Assembly (NCBI GenBank): GCA_947259865.1
Contig: CAMYNZ010000040.1
Span: 1-20,485 of the forward strand
DNA from: an uncultured Desulfobacterales bacterium
GTDB lineage: Bacteria > Desulfobacterota > Desulfobacteria > Desulfobacterales > G020354645
DNA length: 20,485 bases
Reading direction: 5' to 3'
The notes under the pieces were generated by a model, which saw only the letters and a program-made list of their open reading frames with translations, had not been told where the DNA came from and made no database searches. The translations under genes were made by a program, and so were the position numbers. This document shows, piece after piece, positions 7,747 through 14,330 of the stretch. Position 1 is the first letter of the stretch. The number at the start of each line of letters is the position of its first letter.

Positions 7747-8472
7747 CTATTTTTGTGCGATGATAGTTGCCATCCCATTGGTAACATCATAGATTTCAAT
7801 AGTGAATCCCAGCGCCAGCAAAATGTCTTTTGTCCATTGGGGTGAAAGACGAAGTTTCCGGAAATAGCTTTTTTTCAGTGTCCATTGTTGATCTATCCGT
7901 TCATAGATCAGGTCGTGAACTTTTACATGGTCAGTTTCATATTCGAGAAAGCAGGTAAAAATAGTATTGGCGTCGCTTCTGACGGGAATGAATCGCTCTA
8001 ATTCTTTCAATTCGTATTCCAGATCTCTAAATGTTAAGATAAAGCGCCCCCGGGCTTCCAGGGTTTTAAACACCTTGCTTGCAAGAGACCGGACCTCCTG
8101 GCGGGTGTTCAAATGTGTGAGCGTGTCGCCCATGCATACGCACAGCTCGATATTGCCGGTACAGTGACCGTCAAAATTCAAAAGGTCATCGCGTATCAGA
8201 TCAATCATCAAACCCCGGGCGTTTTTTTTGAGTTCATCCAATAGCTTTTGGCTCAGATCAATAGCGGTTACCTTGAATCCAAGCTCGGCCAGCGGGACGG
8301 ATTGAAACCCCGGCCCGGCACCCAGATCCACTGCCAATCCCAAGTGTTCAGGTCGAACCTGGTGATCTTTGAAAAATTGACGATTTTCAGACAACTTCAA
8401 TTCAAACCCGCCATACATCCATGAATAATAATCTGAAAGTTGGCTTTCATAGTGCTTTTTTACACTGGCCAT
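7747..8472 (-). CDS. Class I SAM-dependent methyltransferase
   Basis: The 241-aa protein has the Rossmann-fold methyltransferase motif I AVDLGAGPGFQSVPLAELG (47-65) and the acidic ribose-binding residue D72 in VTAIDLS. IELCVCMGDTLTHL forms the motif IV/post-I region, and RGRFILTFRDLEYEL forms the next strand. This layout is that of small-molecule methyltransferases (Methyltransf_11/25 type). The acceptor cannot be told from the sequence. An AAGG ribosome binding site 5 nt before the ATG supports the start. The gene lies 114 bp after the YqeY-like gene on the same strand and may be co-transcribed with it. The downstream gap of 732 bp separates it from the glycosyltransferase operon, which has its own promoter. 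Confidence 0.88.
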   Translation of the reverse strand: MASVKKHYESQLSDYYSWMYGGFELKLSENRQFFKDHQVRPEHLGLAVDLGAGPGFQSVPLAELGFKVTAIDLSQKLLDELKKNARGLMIDLIRDDLLNFDGHCTGNIELCVCMGDTLTHLNTRQEVRSLASKVFKTLEARGRFILTFRDLEYELKELERFIPVRSDANTIFTCFLEYETDHVKVHDLIYERIDQQWTLKKSYFRKLRLSPQWTKDILLALGFTIEIYDVTNGMATIIAQK

Positions 8473-8586
8473 AATAACCTTCTTTCTTATAGCCGGCCAT
8501 CCGAACCGGGTATTCTTTCTGATAGGGCAAAAGGCTTCATCTTTTTAACACGAGATAAAAATCACCTTTTACAAGCAGGGAATCAA
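8473..8586 (-). other. Nested AT-rich inverted repeats between yqeY-like and methyltransferase genes
   Basis: On the minus strand this gap contains AAAAGG ... CCTTTT enclosing a second pair, TTTTTA ... TAAAAA, with an 8-nt loop. The structure could attenuate or process the transcript between the two genes. It lacks a GC-rich stem followed by a T-tract, so it is not called a terminator. Confidence 0.3.
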
Positions 8587-9084
8587 TTATTTGTTAAGAT
8601 CCTGTAAAATTTGTTTCACCAATTTTCCATCGGCAAGCTTTCCAAAATGTTTCATTACGGGTCCCATGGCCTGCATGGCGCTTTTAAATTCGGTAAAGTC
8701 GATATTATCATTAATCCAGACAACGATTTCTTCTTTGGTGGCCATCCGGGGCAGATAAGAATCAAGTATTTCTAAATAATCGGAAGTCTCTTGTTTTTTG
8801 GCCTCCAGAACCGTATTTTCAGATTTCATCAGCTTTTGAATAATGCCGGTAATGTCGTCATCCGTGATTTCTTCCGGTTTTTTAGGCCGGGTGGTCTTTT
8901 TTCCGCTTTCTAAAGTAATGGGTACCGTTAAGCTCGGATATTCAGCCATAATCTGGCGAAGCGTATTTTTGGCCGCAACCTCTTTTTTTAGCATCGCGGT
9001 TTTAAGGTCCAGTTTGATTTTCGCATGCAAAGACATCGACATATCTTTATCCGATCCAATTTTATCGGTATCAGTATTTGACAT
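8587..9084 (-). CDS. YqeY / GatB-tail domain protein
   Basis: The product is 165 aa when started at the ATG at 9084, which has a GGAGAG Shine-Dalgarno 4-5 nt upstream. An upstream in-frame ATG at 9138 would add 18 residues but has no such site. After about 17 polar residues comes the YqeY core: MSLHAKIKLDLKTAMLKKEVAAKNTLRQIMAEY, then EITDDDITGIIQKLMKSENTVLEAKKQETSDYLEILDSYLPRMATKEEI, and the C-terminal MGPVMKHFGKLADGKLVKQILQDL. This tail domain resembles the tRNA-binding tail of the GatB amidotransferase subunit. YqeY proteins are free-standing and of uncertain function. Bacterial YqeY is usually about 150 aa; the insert SLTVPITLESGKKTTRPKKP (residues 48-67) is slightly longer than usual. Confidence 0.9.
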   Translation of the reverse strand: MSNTDTDKIGSDKDMSMSLHAKIKLDLKTAMLKKEVAAKNTLRQIMAEYPSLTVPITLESGKKTTRPKKPEEITDDDITGIIQKLMKSENTVLEAKKQETSDYLEILDSYLPRMATKEEIVVWINDNIDFTEFKSAMQAMGPVMKHFGKLADGKLVKQILQDLNK

Positions 9085-9088
9085 TTTT

Positions 9089-9094
9089 CTCTCC
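9089..9094 (-). promoter_or_regulatory. Ribosome binding site that fixes the yqeY-like start
   Basis: GGAGAG on the minus strand lies 4-5 nt before the ATG at 9084, so that codon is preferred over the in-frame ATG at 9138. Confidence 0.75.
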
Positions 9095-9279
9095 TTTATA
9101 CGTAAAAGTAAGTTCAGGGATGACCCAGCTGTTCGCAATCTGATTCACTTTTTCGATATTTTGAGGGTTCGGTTTTAGCATTTGTGCACTCAAACCATTG
9201 TCCCGGGTAACATAAAAATATGAAGCCTGCTAGATTCACAACCAAAAGCACATTAGCAAGCTTGACATCTTTGGCACAA

Positions 9280-9333
9280 GAAAAACTTTAAAGTCGTTAT
9301 GTGAATGCATTTAATCTAATAACAAAGTTTTTC
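9280..9333. repeat. Perfect 10-bp inverted repeat in the divergent intergenic region
   Basis: GAAAAACTTT (9280-9289) and AAAGTTTTTC (9324-9333) are perfect reverse complements 34 bp apart. They lie upstream of the extended -10 promoter of the stator-like genes. They could be an operator with two half-sites or a chance feature of AT-rich DNA. A TTGACA box at 9262-9267 lies just before the left arm but has no good -10 partner. Confidence 0.4.
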
Positions 9334-9367
9334 ATTGCAAAATATTTATATTTACAACTATTGATAT

Positions 9368-9376
9368 TGCTATAAT
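9368..9376 (+). promoter_or_regulatory. Extended -10 promoter for the stator-like gene pair
   Basis: TGC-TATAAT is a perfect extended -10 element (TGnTATAAT). No good -35 box lies 16-18 bp upstream, as is usual for extended -10 promoters. Transcription would begin near 9383, giving a leader of about 150 nt before the ATG at 9532. The rest of the 447-bp divergent region (9085-9531) shows only the inverted repeat at 9280-9333. Confidence 0.5.
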
Positions 9377-9531
9377 CATCTCAGGTTTTTACGAAAGCGA
9401 TCGGGTGAACTTAAAAAACTTGTGGATTTAAAGATTTGTGGTATTTAGAATTTGTCAGACCCGGTATTCTGAAATAAGAAACGTTAAAATCAATCAACGG
9501 GCAGCACATCGACAGCTGCAAGGATATCAAA

Positions 9532-10491
9532 ATGGATAACAGCAAAACAAAAAGTCAAAAGTCATTGATCAATATGTTGATTATTCTGGCAGTTGTATTC
9601 GGTTTTTTGATTATGGGTTCCATCTGGAGATCCGAACTGGTGAGAAGTATCTATTTTATTGATACTAAAACGATAATTCTTAACGGTATTATTTTTCTCC
9701 TGTTTTTCATAGGGATTGCTCATCTGATCAGATCTTTTGTCCATTATTCCTATGAAGAAAAGCAAATCCAAACATTTATTACGGAAAAAGAGCTGGGCAA
9801 CGAAGTTGTCATCGATAATCTCCCGACTGATTCGATTATTGCCAAACGATATGTTACGGTAAAGGATCTATACGACCGGCAGGTTCCCATCCATCACGGG
9901 GCCATTTCTTCAATTATGATTGCGGAAGAGTCCCTTCATCAATCATTTCCAAAGTTTGTGAATAACGTATTAATTCTTACCGGTGTATTTGGAACAATTG
10001 TTTCTTTAATTTTCGCACTCGTGGGAGCAAGCTCTGTATTACAAACCGCCTTGCCCGGTGAGGGCATGGGAGTGATGCTGCTCGGAATGAATACGGCCTT
10101 GACAACGACCGCCTCGGCTATTGTCTGTTATTTTCTGTTCACCTATTTTTTCCAGCGGTTAACCGATGTCCAAACCTATGTATTCGGGAGAGTTGAAGAA
10201 GCCGTTCTGATCCATATCGTTCCTGAATTCGCATTTGACAACGAGGCCTTGAATTTTAGAACCGAAAAATTGATAAAAGAGCTGCAAAAACTGGTGAAAG
10301 AAATGAAAAAAGGCAGCGGATTTATCCAGGACTCGTTGTCGGATTTGAATGAACACAATCAGGCTTACATCGAAAAATTGGCGGCGCTAATCAGCGGTCA
10401 TGAGCATCAACTTGCCAAAACTGAACATGTGGCCACAAAACTGGAGTCGATTAAAGAAGTGCTAGTGAATGGTTTCAGGCTCAAGGATTGA
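9532..10491 (+). CDS. MotA/TolQ/ExbB-like proton channel protein
   Basis: The 319-aa protein has four membrane segments: about 13-31, 47-67, 142-168 and 185-208. The last pair, VLILTGVFGTIVSLIFALVG and GVMLLGMNTALTTTASAIVCYFLF, carries the MotA_ExbB domain signature (G-T-I-x-S-L, then N-T-A-L-T-T-T). The domain follows a cytosolic region between TM2 and TM3. A C-terminal helical tail (about 240-319), likely coiled coil, extends into the cytoplasm. Five such subunits usually surround two MotB/TolR/ExbD-type subunits and use proton or sodium flow to drive rotation. The next gene encodes the likely partner. AAGGA 8 nt before the ATG supports the start. Subunit layout and topology resemble ZorA of Zorya defence systems, but no ZorC or ZorD gene follows, so I do not call it Zorya. 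Confidence 0.85.
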   Translation: MDNSKTKSQKSLINMLIILAVVFGFLIMGSIWRSELVRSIYFIDTKTIILNGIIFLLFFIGIAHLIRSFVHYSYEEKQIQTFITEKELGNEVVIDNLPTDSIIAKRYVTVKDLYDRQVPIHHGAISSIMIAEESLHQSFPKFVNNVLILTGVFGTIVSLIFALVGASSVLQTALPGEGMGVMLLGMNTALTTTASAIVCYFLFTYFFQRLTDVQTYVFGRVEEAVLIHIVPEFAFDNEALNFRTEKLIKELQKLVKEMKKGSGFIQDSLSDLNEHNQAYIEKLAALISGHEHQLAKTEHVATKLESIKEVLVNGFRLKD

Positions 10492-10515
10492 TCCTGCCGG
10501 GGGAACATAACAGAA

Positions 10516-10702
10516 AAGGTTCAAGGTTCAAGGTTGAATTAAGGAATATATCTGTTCTTAACTTTGAACTTTGCCTGCCCCGTTAAATTTTTTACCGAGC
10601 CCTGCCCATAGAGCTGGCAGTTCGTACTGGGGCTGGCTTTCCGATTTATTCAATGGGGGCCAAGATCATTTAACTGGGGAACCCGGAACTTTGAACCCTA
10701 AC
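10516..10702. repeat. Palindromic MITE-like element between the stator-like genes
   Basis: The 216-bp gap between the two stator-like genes is largely made of inverted repeats. GGTTCAAGGTTC near 10518 pairs with GAACTTTGAACC near 10686, giving imperfect termini about 185 bp apart. Inside, CCCCGTTAAAT (10578-10588) faces ATTTAACTGGGG (10668-10679). A third copy of the outer motif in inverted orientation (CTTAACTTTGAACTTTG, 10557-10573) forms a shorter hairpin with the left arm. No ORF lies inside. It looks like a small non-autonomous or REP-like intergenic element. Confidence 0.55.
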
Positions 10703-10707
10703 TAATC

Positions 10708-11694
10708 ATGCATAATTTTCAAAACTACATAGACTTAAGACAAAATATGGGGCGCCGCAACACCGACACCTCTATGTGGCCCAGCTTTACGGATATCATG
10801 ACCGTAATCTTGATGATTTTTATGCTGACCATGATAGTAGTCATCATCAAAAATTCTAATTTAGCGCAACAATTGATCAACAGAGAAAAAAGGGTAAAAC
10901 TTATCGAAGAGGGTCTCGAAAAAAGTGAGCAAGACCGGGCCGAACTCCGGATTTTTATCACCAATCTGGAAGAAAAATTACGGGCCAAAGAAATGGAAAT
11001 TATTTTGCTGGGCGACGAAAAAAAAGTGATGCGCAGCTCCCTTGAGGCCAAACTTGCCATTATCTCGGCATTGAAATCGGAATTGGGCGACATTAAAGAA
11101 GATGTTAGGGCCCTTGAATCAGAGATCGCGGCCAAGGAGACTGAAACGATAAAGTTAAAACGTGAATCAGAGGAAAGGATTGCTGAAATATCAGAAGAAT
11201 CCAAAAGGCAAATTGCTGAAATTAAAGAACAAACCCTGAGACAAATTGAGGAATTCAACCGAAAATTCACGGCCCTCATGAGCCAATTGAGTAAAAAAGA
11301 AGATATCATTGTGATTTTGGATGCTGAAAAGAAAGATCTCGAATTGACCCTTGCCAAACAACGGCAGGCGTATTCTTTTCTGGAGGAAAAATACCACGAA
11401 TTGATCCGGCCAGCCCGCAGTCCTTTGGACAAAAAGGTCGTAGCCGTTCATTATTCAAAAAAAGATGGCGACTATCGAATATTACTCAAAGATCTGGATG
11501 CGGCTGATTTTACACCGATAGATCTTCAGCAGCTGCATGCAAGGCTCGGCGCGCTGCAAAAAGAATGGCAGGACAAATTGTACGTTAAAATCATCATCCC
11601 GGAAGACAGCGGTTTGTCTTATAATGAGGCCTGGAGTTTCACCAAGGATACTCTCTCCCGCTATGATTACTATTACCAGGAAAAAAAAGATTGA
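10708..11694 (+). CDS. MotB-like stator protein with long coiled coil
   Basis: The 328-aa protein has one N-terminal membrane helix (about 24-46) in [26 protein letters not shown]29 sits where MotB has its proton-carrying aspartate, and the preceding P-S-F-T is also MotB-like. Residues about 48-228 are a heptad-rich, highly charged coiled coil (repeated E/K/L/I blocks, no Pro between about 48 and 230). The C-terminal about 95 residues form a mixed alpha/beta region ([39 protein letters not shown]). There is no NxxLSxxRA motif, so a normal OmpA peptidoglycan-binding domain is not evident; the end may be a degenerate OmpA or ExbD-like fold. The start has no clear Shine-Dalgarno, and the ATG at 10747 is an alternative. 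It probably works with the preceding channel protein as an ion-driven motor of unknown output. Confidence 0.75.
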   Translation: MHNFQNYIDLRQNMGRRNTDTSMWPSFTDIMTVILMIFMLTMIVVIIKNSNLAQQLINREKRVKLIEEGLEKSEQDRAELRIFITNLEEKLRAKEMEIILLGDEKKVMRSSLEAKLAIISALKSELGDIKEDVRALESEIAAKETETIKLKRESEERIAEISEESKRQIAEIKEQTLRQIEEFNRKFTALMSQLSKKEDIIVILDAEKKDLELTLAKQRQAYSFLEEKYHELIRPARSPLDKKVVAVHYSKKDGDYRILLKDLDAADFTPIDLQQLHARLGALQKEWQDKLYVKIIIPEDSGLSYNEAWSFTKDTLSRYDYYYQEKKD

Positions 11695-11696
11695 GG
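11692..11696 (+). promoter_or_regulatory. Ribosome binding site overlapping the MotB-like stop codon
   Basis: TGAGG contains the TGA stop codon of the MotB-like gene and forms a Shine-Dalgarno 6 nt before the ATG at 11703. It selects that start over an in-frame TTG at 11691 and couples the two genes in translation. Confidence 0.65.
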
Positions 11697-11702
11697 CAAT
11701 CA

Positions 11703-12494
11703 ATGATGAAATCACATGAAGTCGATTATCAAATCATCGGCGATGACATTCAAATTATTGAAATTGAACTTGATCCGGGCGAAACGGTCATTGCCGAAGC
11801 GGGCGCCATGAATTACATGGATGACGGCATCGAATTTGAAGCTAAAATGGGAGACGGATCCAAGCCGGACAAAGGTCTTTTCGGAAAGCTTGTGGGTGCA
11901 GGTAAGCGGGCGCTCAGCGGTGAATCTATTTTTATGACACATTTCACCAACACGGGCCGGGGCCAAAAGCGCGTTGCGTTTGCAGCGCCCTACCCGGGAA
12001 AGATTATTCCGGTGGACATGACCAAGGTTCGCGGGCAACTCTTTTGTCAAAAAGATGCCTTTCTTTGCGCCGCCCTGGGTACCGAGGTCAGTATTGCTTT
12101 CAATAAACGCCTGGGGGCCGGGTTCTTCGGCGGCGAAGGCTTTATTTTACAGCGTCTCAGCGGCGACGGCCTGGCGTTCGTCCATGCCGGCGGAACGGTT
12201 ATAAAAAAGACCCTTAAAAACGAACGCATTCGGGTTGATACGGGTTGTATTGTTGCGTTTACCACAGGTATTGATTATGACATCCAACGCGCCGGCAATC
12301 TCAAATCTATGTTTTTCGGCGGTGAAGGACTGTTTCTGGCAACTCTAAACGGTACCGGAACCGTTCTGCTCCAGAGCCTGCCGTTTTCAAGAATGGCCGA
12401 TCGCATCCTGCAGCATGCCCCGGCGGCCGGCGGCAGCCAGAAGGGTGAAGGGTCTATACTCGGCGGCATCGGCAGATTGATAGATGGTCATTAG
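11703..12494 (+). CDS. TIGR00266 / AIM24 family protein
   Basis: The 263-aa protein belongs to the TIGR00266 (AIM24-like) family of all-beta proteins. Hallmarks are [19 protein letters not shown] near the N-terminus, [24 protein letters not shown], and two Gly-rich blocks, [21 protein letters not shown] (about 135-155) and [23 protein letters not shown] (about 203-225). Members lack known catalytic residues. Yeast AIM24 is linked to mitochondrial inner-membrane organisation, and the bacterial function is not settled. The ATG at 11703 is preferred because the stop codon of the MotB-like gene supplies the Shine-Dalgarno. The coupling suggests a shared task with the stator-like pair, perhaps at the membrane (inference). 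The last 11 bp overlap the start of the GxxExxY-derived ORF. Confidence 0.88.
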   Translation: MMKSHEVDYQIIGDDIQIIEIELDPGETVIAEAGAMNYMDDGIEFEAKMGDGSKPDKGLFGKLVGAGKRALSGESIFMTHFTNTGRGQKRVAFAAPYPGKIIPVDMTKVRGQLFCQKDAFLCAALGTEVSIAFNKRLGAGFFGGEGFILQRLSGDGLAFVHAGGTVIKKTLKNERIRVDTGCIVAFTTGIDYDIQRAGNLKSMFFGGEGLFLATLNGTGTVLLQSLPFSRMADRILQHAPAAGGSQKGEGSILGGIGRLIDGH

Positions 12495-12831
12495 TCGATT
12501 TGCGGTCTATTTTATAACGTTTGTCTCACGCAAAGCCGCAAAGACGCATAAGATAGAAATAAAAAAAAGAGGATACTTAATCCAACGGCAAAAAGCAGTT
12601 CCAATTAAATATGATAAATTATTATTCGAAGAAGGCTTCCGTGCAGATATCATGGTTGAGGACACTGTTATCGTAGAACTCAAATCGGTTGAGTCAATCA
12701 AACCCGTACATAAAAAACAGCTTCTGACATACCTTAGGTTAACTGATAAAAAACTGGGCTTGCTGATCAACTTTGGATCTGCATTGATCAAGGATGGTAT
12801 ATTTCGAATAGTTAATGGACTCCCTGAATAA
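12484..12831 (+). pseudogene. 5'-truncated GxxExxY protein gene
   Basis: From about residue 25 the ORF reads KKRGYLIQRQKAVPIKYDKLLFEEGFRADIMVEDTVIVELKSVESIKPVHKKQLLTYLRLTDKKLGLLINFG, ending with KDGIFRIVNGLPE, the C-terminal two thirds of GxxExxY (TIGR04256) proteins. Full-length members are about 125 aa and begin with an alpha-helical part holding the GxxExxY motif; that part (about 45-50 residues) is missing. In its place the ORF reads through the left inverted repeat (FVSRKAAKTHKI is repeat-encoded). The core FRADIMV-15-VELKSVE resembles a PD-(D/E)xK-like nuclease strand pattern, but activity is unproven. The ATG at 12484 overlaps the TIGR00266 gene and has no own ribosome binding site. 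It is most likely a decayed gene; expression of the remnant cannot be excluded. Confidence 0.8.
12522..12547 (+). repeat. Left inverted repeat of the GxxExxY cassette
   Basis: This 26-bp element (TGTCTCACGCAAAGCCGCAA followed by AGACGC) is the imperfect reverse complement of the elements at 12838-12863 and 12950-12975. It lies inside the fused reading frame of the truncated GxxExxY gene. Confidence 0.75.
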
Positions 12832-13010
12832 ATCTTAGCGTCTGGGCGTCTTTGCGTGAGACATAATACACCATCGTCATTTATTAGTAATCACTGAACA
12901 GAAGGATAGTATGGAGCGAATAATTAATTAGCTTCCTGAATAAATCTTCGCGTCTGGGCGTCTTTGCGTGAGACATAACATATAATCCTTATTTATCAAC
13001 ATCACTGCAC
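12790..13010 (+). repeat. 112-bp tandem duplication of the GxxExxY 3' end plus repeat
   Basis: Unit 1 (12790-12901) and unit 2 (12902-13010) align over their whole length with several substitutions and about one indel. Each contains the last codons of the GxxExxY gene, then AATCTT, then GCGTCTGGGCGTCTTTGCGT at 12838 and 12950, then TCACTG. Unit 2 would encode KDSMERIIN-stop-LPE-stop, so it is a decayed coding copy. The 20-base core is identical in both units and inverted relative to 12522-12547. A TATAAT at 12981-12986 occurs only in unit 2 and could serve the next gene, but lacks a -35 box. Confidence 0.8.
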
Positions 13011-14330
13011 ATGATGACAAAAATTCTCGATTACCTTAATACGGACATGTGGCGGATTCGCCTCAGCGATCTTCCGGTTAAAAAATCCTTTTTCATCAAA
13101 CAAATCAGGATTTTCGTTCTGACCATACGCGAATTCAAGACGGATAAATGCTTGCTGAGAGCATCCGCATTAACCTTTTATTCAATACTTTCTATCGGTC
13201 CGGTTGTGGCCCTGGCCCTGGGGATTGCCAAGGGATTCGGTCTTGAAAAAAGATTGGTAAGCCAGGTTCTGGATAAGCTCCCGGCTCAGGAAGCGGTTTT
13301 GAGCCAAATCCTTCAATATGCACGCATACTCCTTGAAAATACCAAGGGCGGTGTCATTGCCGGTATTGGCATTATCATACTATTTTGGGCGGTTCTGAGG
13401 GTCTTTAATCATATTGAACGGGCATTTAATGATATCTGGCAAATAACAACATCGCGTATGTGGCGGAGGAAACTGAGTAATTATCTGGCGTTCATTGTAA
13501 TCGCCCCGATTCTCTTGATGATGTACAGCAGTATCCCCGTTTTTATAACGACCCAACTCAGTTTAATTGCCGGAAAATTTGCGATATTTCAAAAAATAAG
13601 CCCGCTTATATACTTTCTTCTCAAATTATTCCCGTATTTTCTGATCTGGGGACTATTCACCTTTATTTATATATTGATACCGAACACTCGGGTAAATTTC
13701 ATATCCGGTCTGCTGGCAGGGATCATCGCCGGCACCATTTATCTGCTGATACAGTGGGGGTACATCATCTTTCAGATAGGCGTCACACGTTATAATCCGA
13801 TTTACGGCAGCCTGGCAGCCCTGCCACTGCTGCTGTTATGGCTGCATCTGGGCTGGGTGATCTTGCTCGTCGGTGCCGAATATTCTTATGCCCATCAGAA
13901 TGTTGATACCTATGAGTTTGAACCGGATTATCTGAATATCAGTCCCTATTTTAAAAAACTGCTGACGCTGCAAATTGTGCATCTATTGATAAAAAAATTC
14001 TCCGAGGGACGGGCACCTTTAAGTGCGGTTAAAATATCCAAGAAATTGGAAATACCGATCCGGCTCGTTCATCAGATACTGGATGAGCTGGTGGGCTGCG
14101 GGCTGGTCTCCAATATGCGACCCGATGAGTACGAAGAGTCGATCTATCAGCCGGCAAGCGATATCGGTGCCTGGACGATAACATATGTGATGGATGCTTT
14201 GGAAAAAAGGGGGGTTAACCAGTTGCCGGTGGCCCAAACCCAGGAGTTAAACACCCTGTCGCAAAAACTGCGCGAACTGGGTGAAACAATTGAAATGTCG
14301 CCTGCCAATACACTTCTCAAAGATATTTAA
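13011..14330 (+). CDS. YihY/BrkB family membrane protein with C-terminal winged-helix-like extension
   Basis: The 439-aa protein carries the YihY/BrkB domain in its first about 300 residues: ASALTFYSILSIGPVVALALGIAKGFG, FWAVLRVFNHIERAFNDIW, and GVTRYNPIYGSLAALPLLLLWLHLGWVILLVGAEYSYAHQN are family blocks, with about six membrane helices. E. coli YihY is about 290 aa. The extra about 130 residues (ISPYFKKLLTLQIVHLLIKKFSEGRAPLSAVKISKKLEIPIRLVHQILDELVGCGLVS) look like a winged-helix domain, followed by a helical tail. Older 'RNase BN' labels for this family are wrong; the transport or envelope role is unsettled. The start at 13011 directly follows the tandem repeat and lacks a clear Shine-Dalgarno. 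Its stop codon overlaps that of the convergent ABC ATPase gene. Confidence 0.88.
   Translation: MMTKILDYLNTDMWRIRLSDLPVKKSFFIKQIRIFVLTIREFKTDKCLLRASALTFYSILSIGPVVALALGIAKGFGLEKRLVSQVLDKLPAQEAVLSQILQYARILLENTKGGVIAGIGIIILFWAVLRVFNHIERAFNDIWQITTSRMWRRKLSNYLAFIVIAPILLMMYSSIPVFITTQLSLIAGKFAIFQKISPLIYFLLKLFPYFLIWGLFTFIYILIPNTRVNFISGLLAGIIAGTIYLLIQWGYIIFQIGVTRYNPIYGSLAALPLLLLWLHLGWVILLVGAEYSYAHQNVDTYEFEPDYLNISPYFKKLLTLQIVHLLIKKFSEGRAPLSAVKISKKLEIPIRLVHQILDELVGCGLVSNMRPDEYEESIYQPASDIGAWTITYVMDALEKRGVNQLPVAQTQELNTLSQKLRELGETIEMSPANTLLKDI

Noticed and set aside
7617..7763. 48-codon small gene starting MDNLPEKFAEIQF
   Set aside because: There is no ribosome binding site, no recognised family, and its end overlaps the methyltransferase 3' end on the other strand.
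10725..11432. 235-aa minus-strand open frame rich in Ser and Ile
   Set aside because: It is the antisense shadow of the coiled-coil coding sequence; its low-complexity composition comes from Glu/Lys codons on the other strand.
9532..11694. Zorya-type defence system (ZorA/ZorB)
   Set aside because: The channel and MotB-like pair resemble ZorAB in layout, but no ZorC, ZorD or ZorE gene follows and the OmpA-type C-terminus is not evident.
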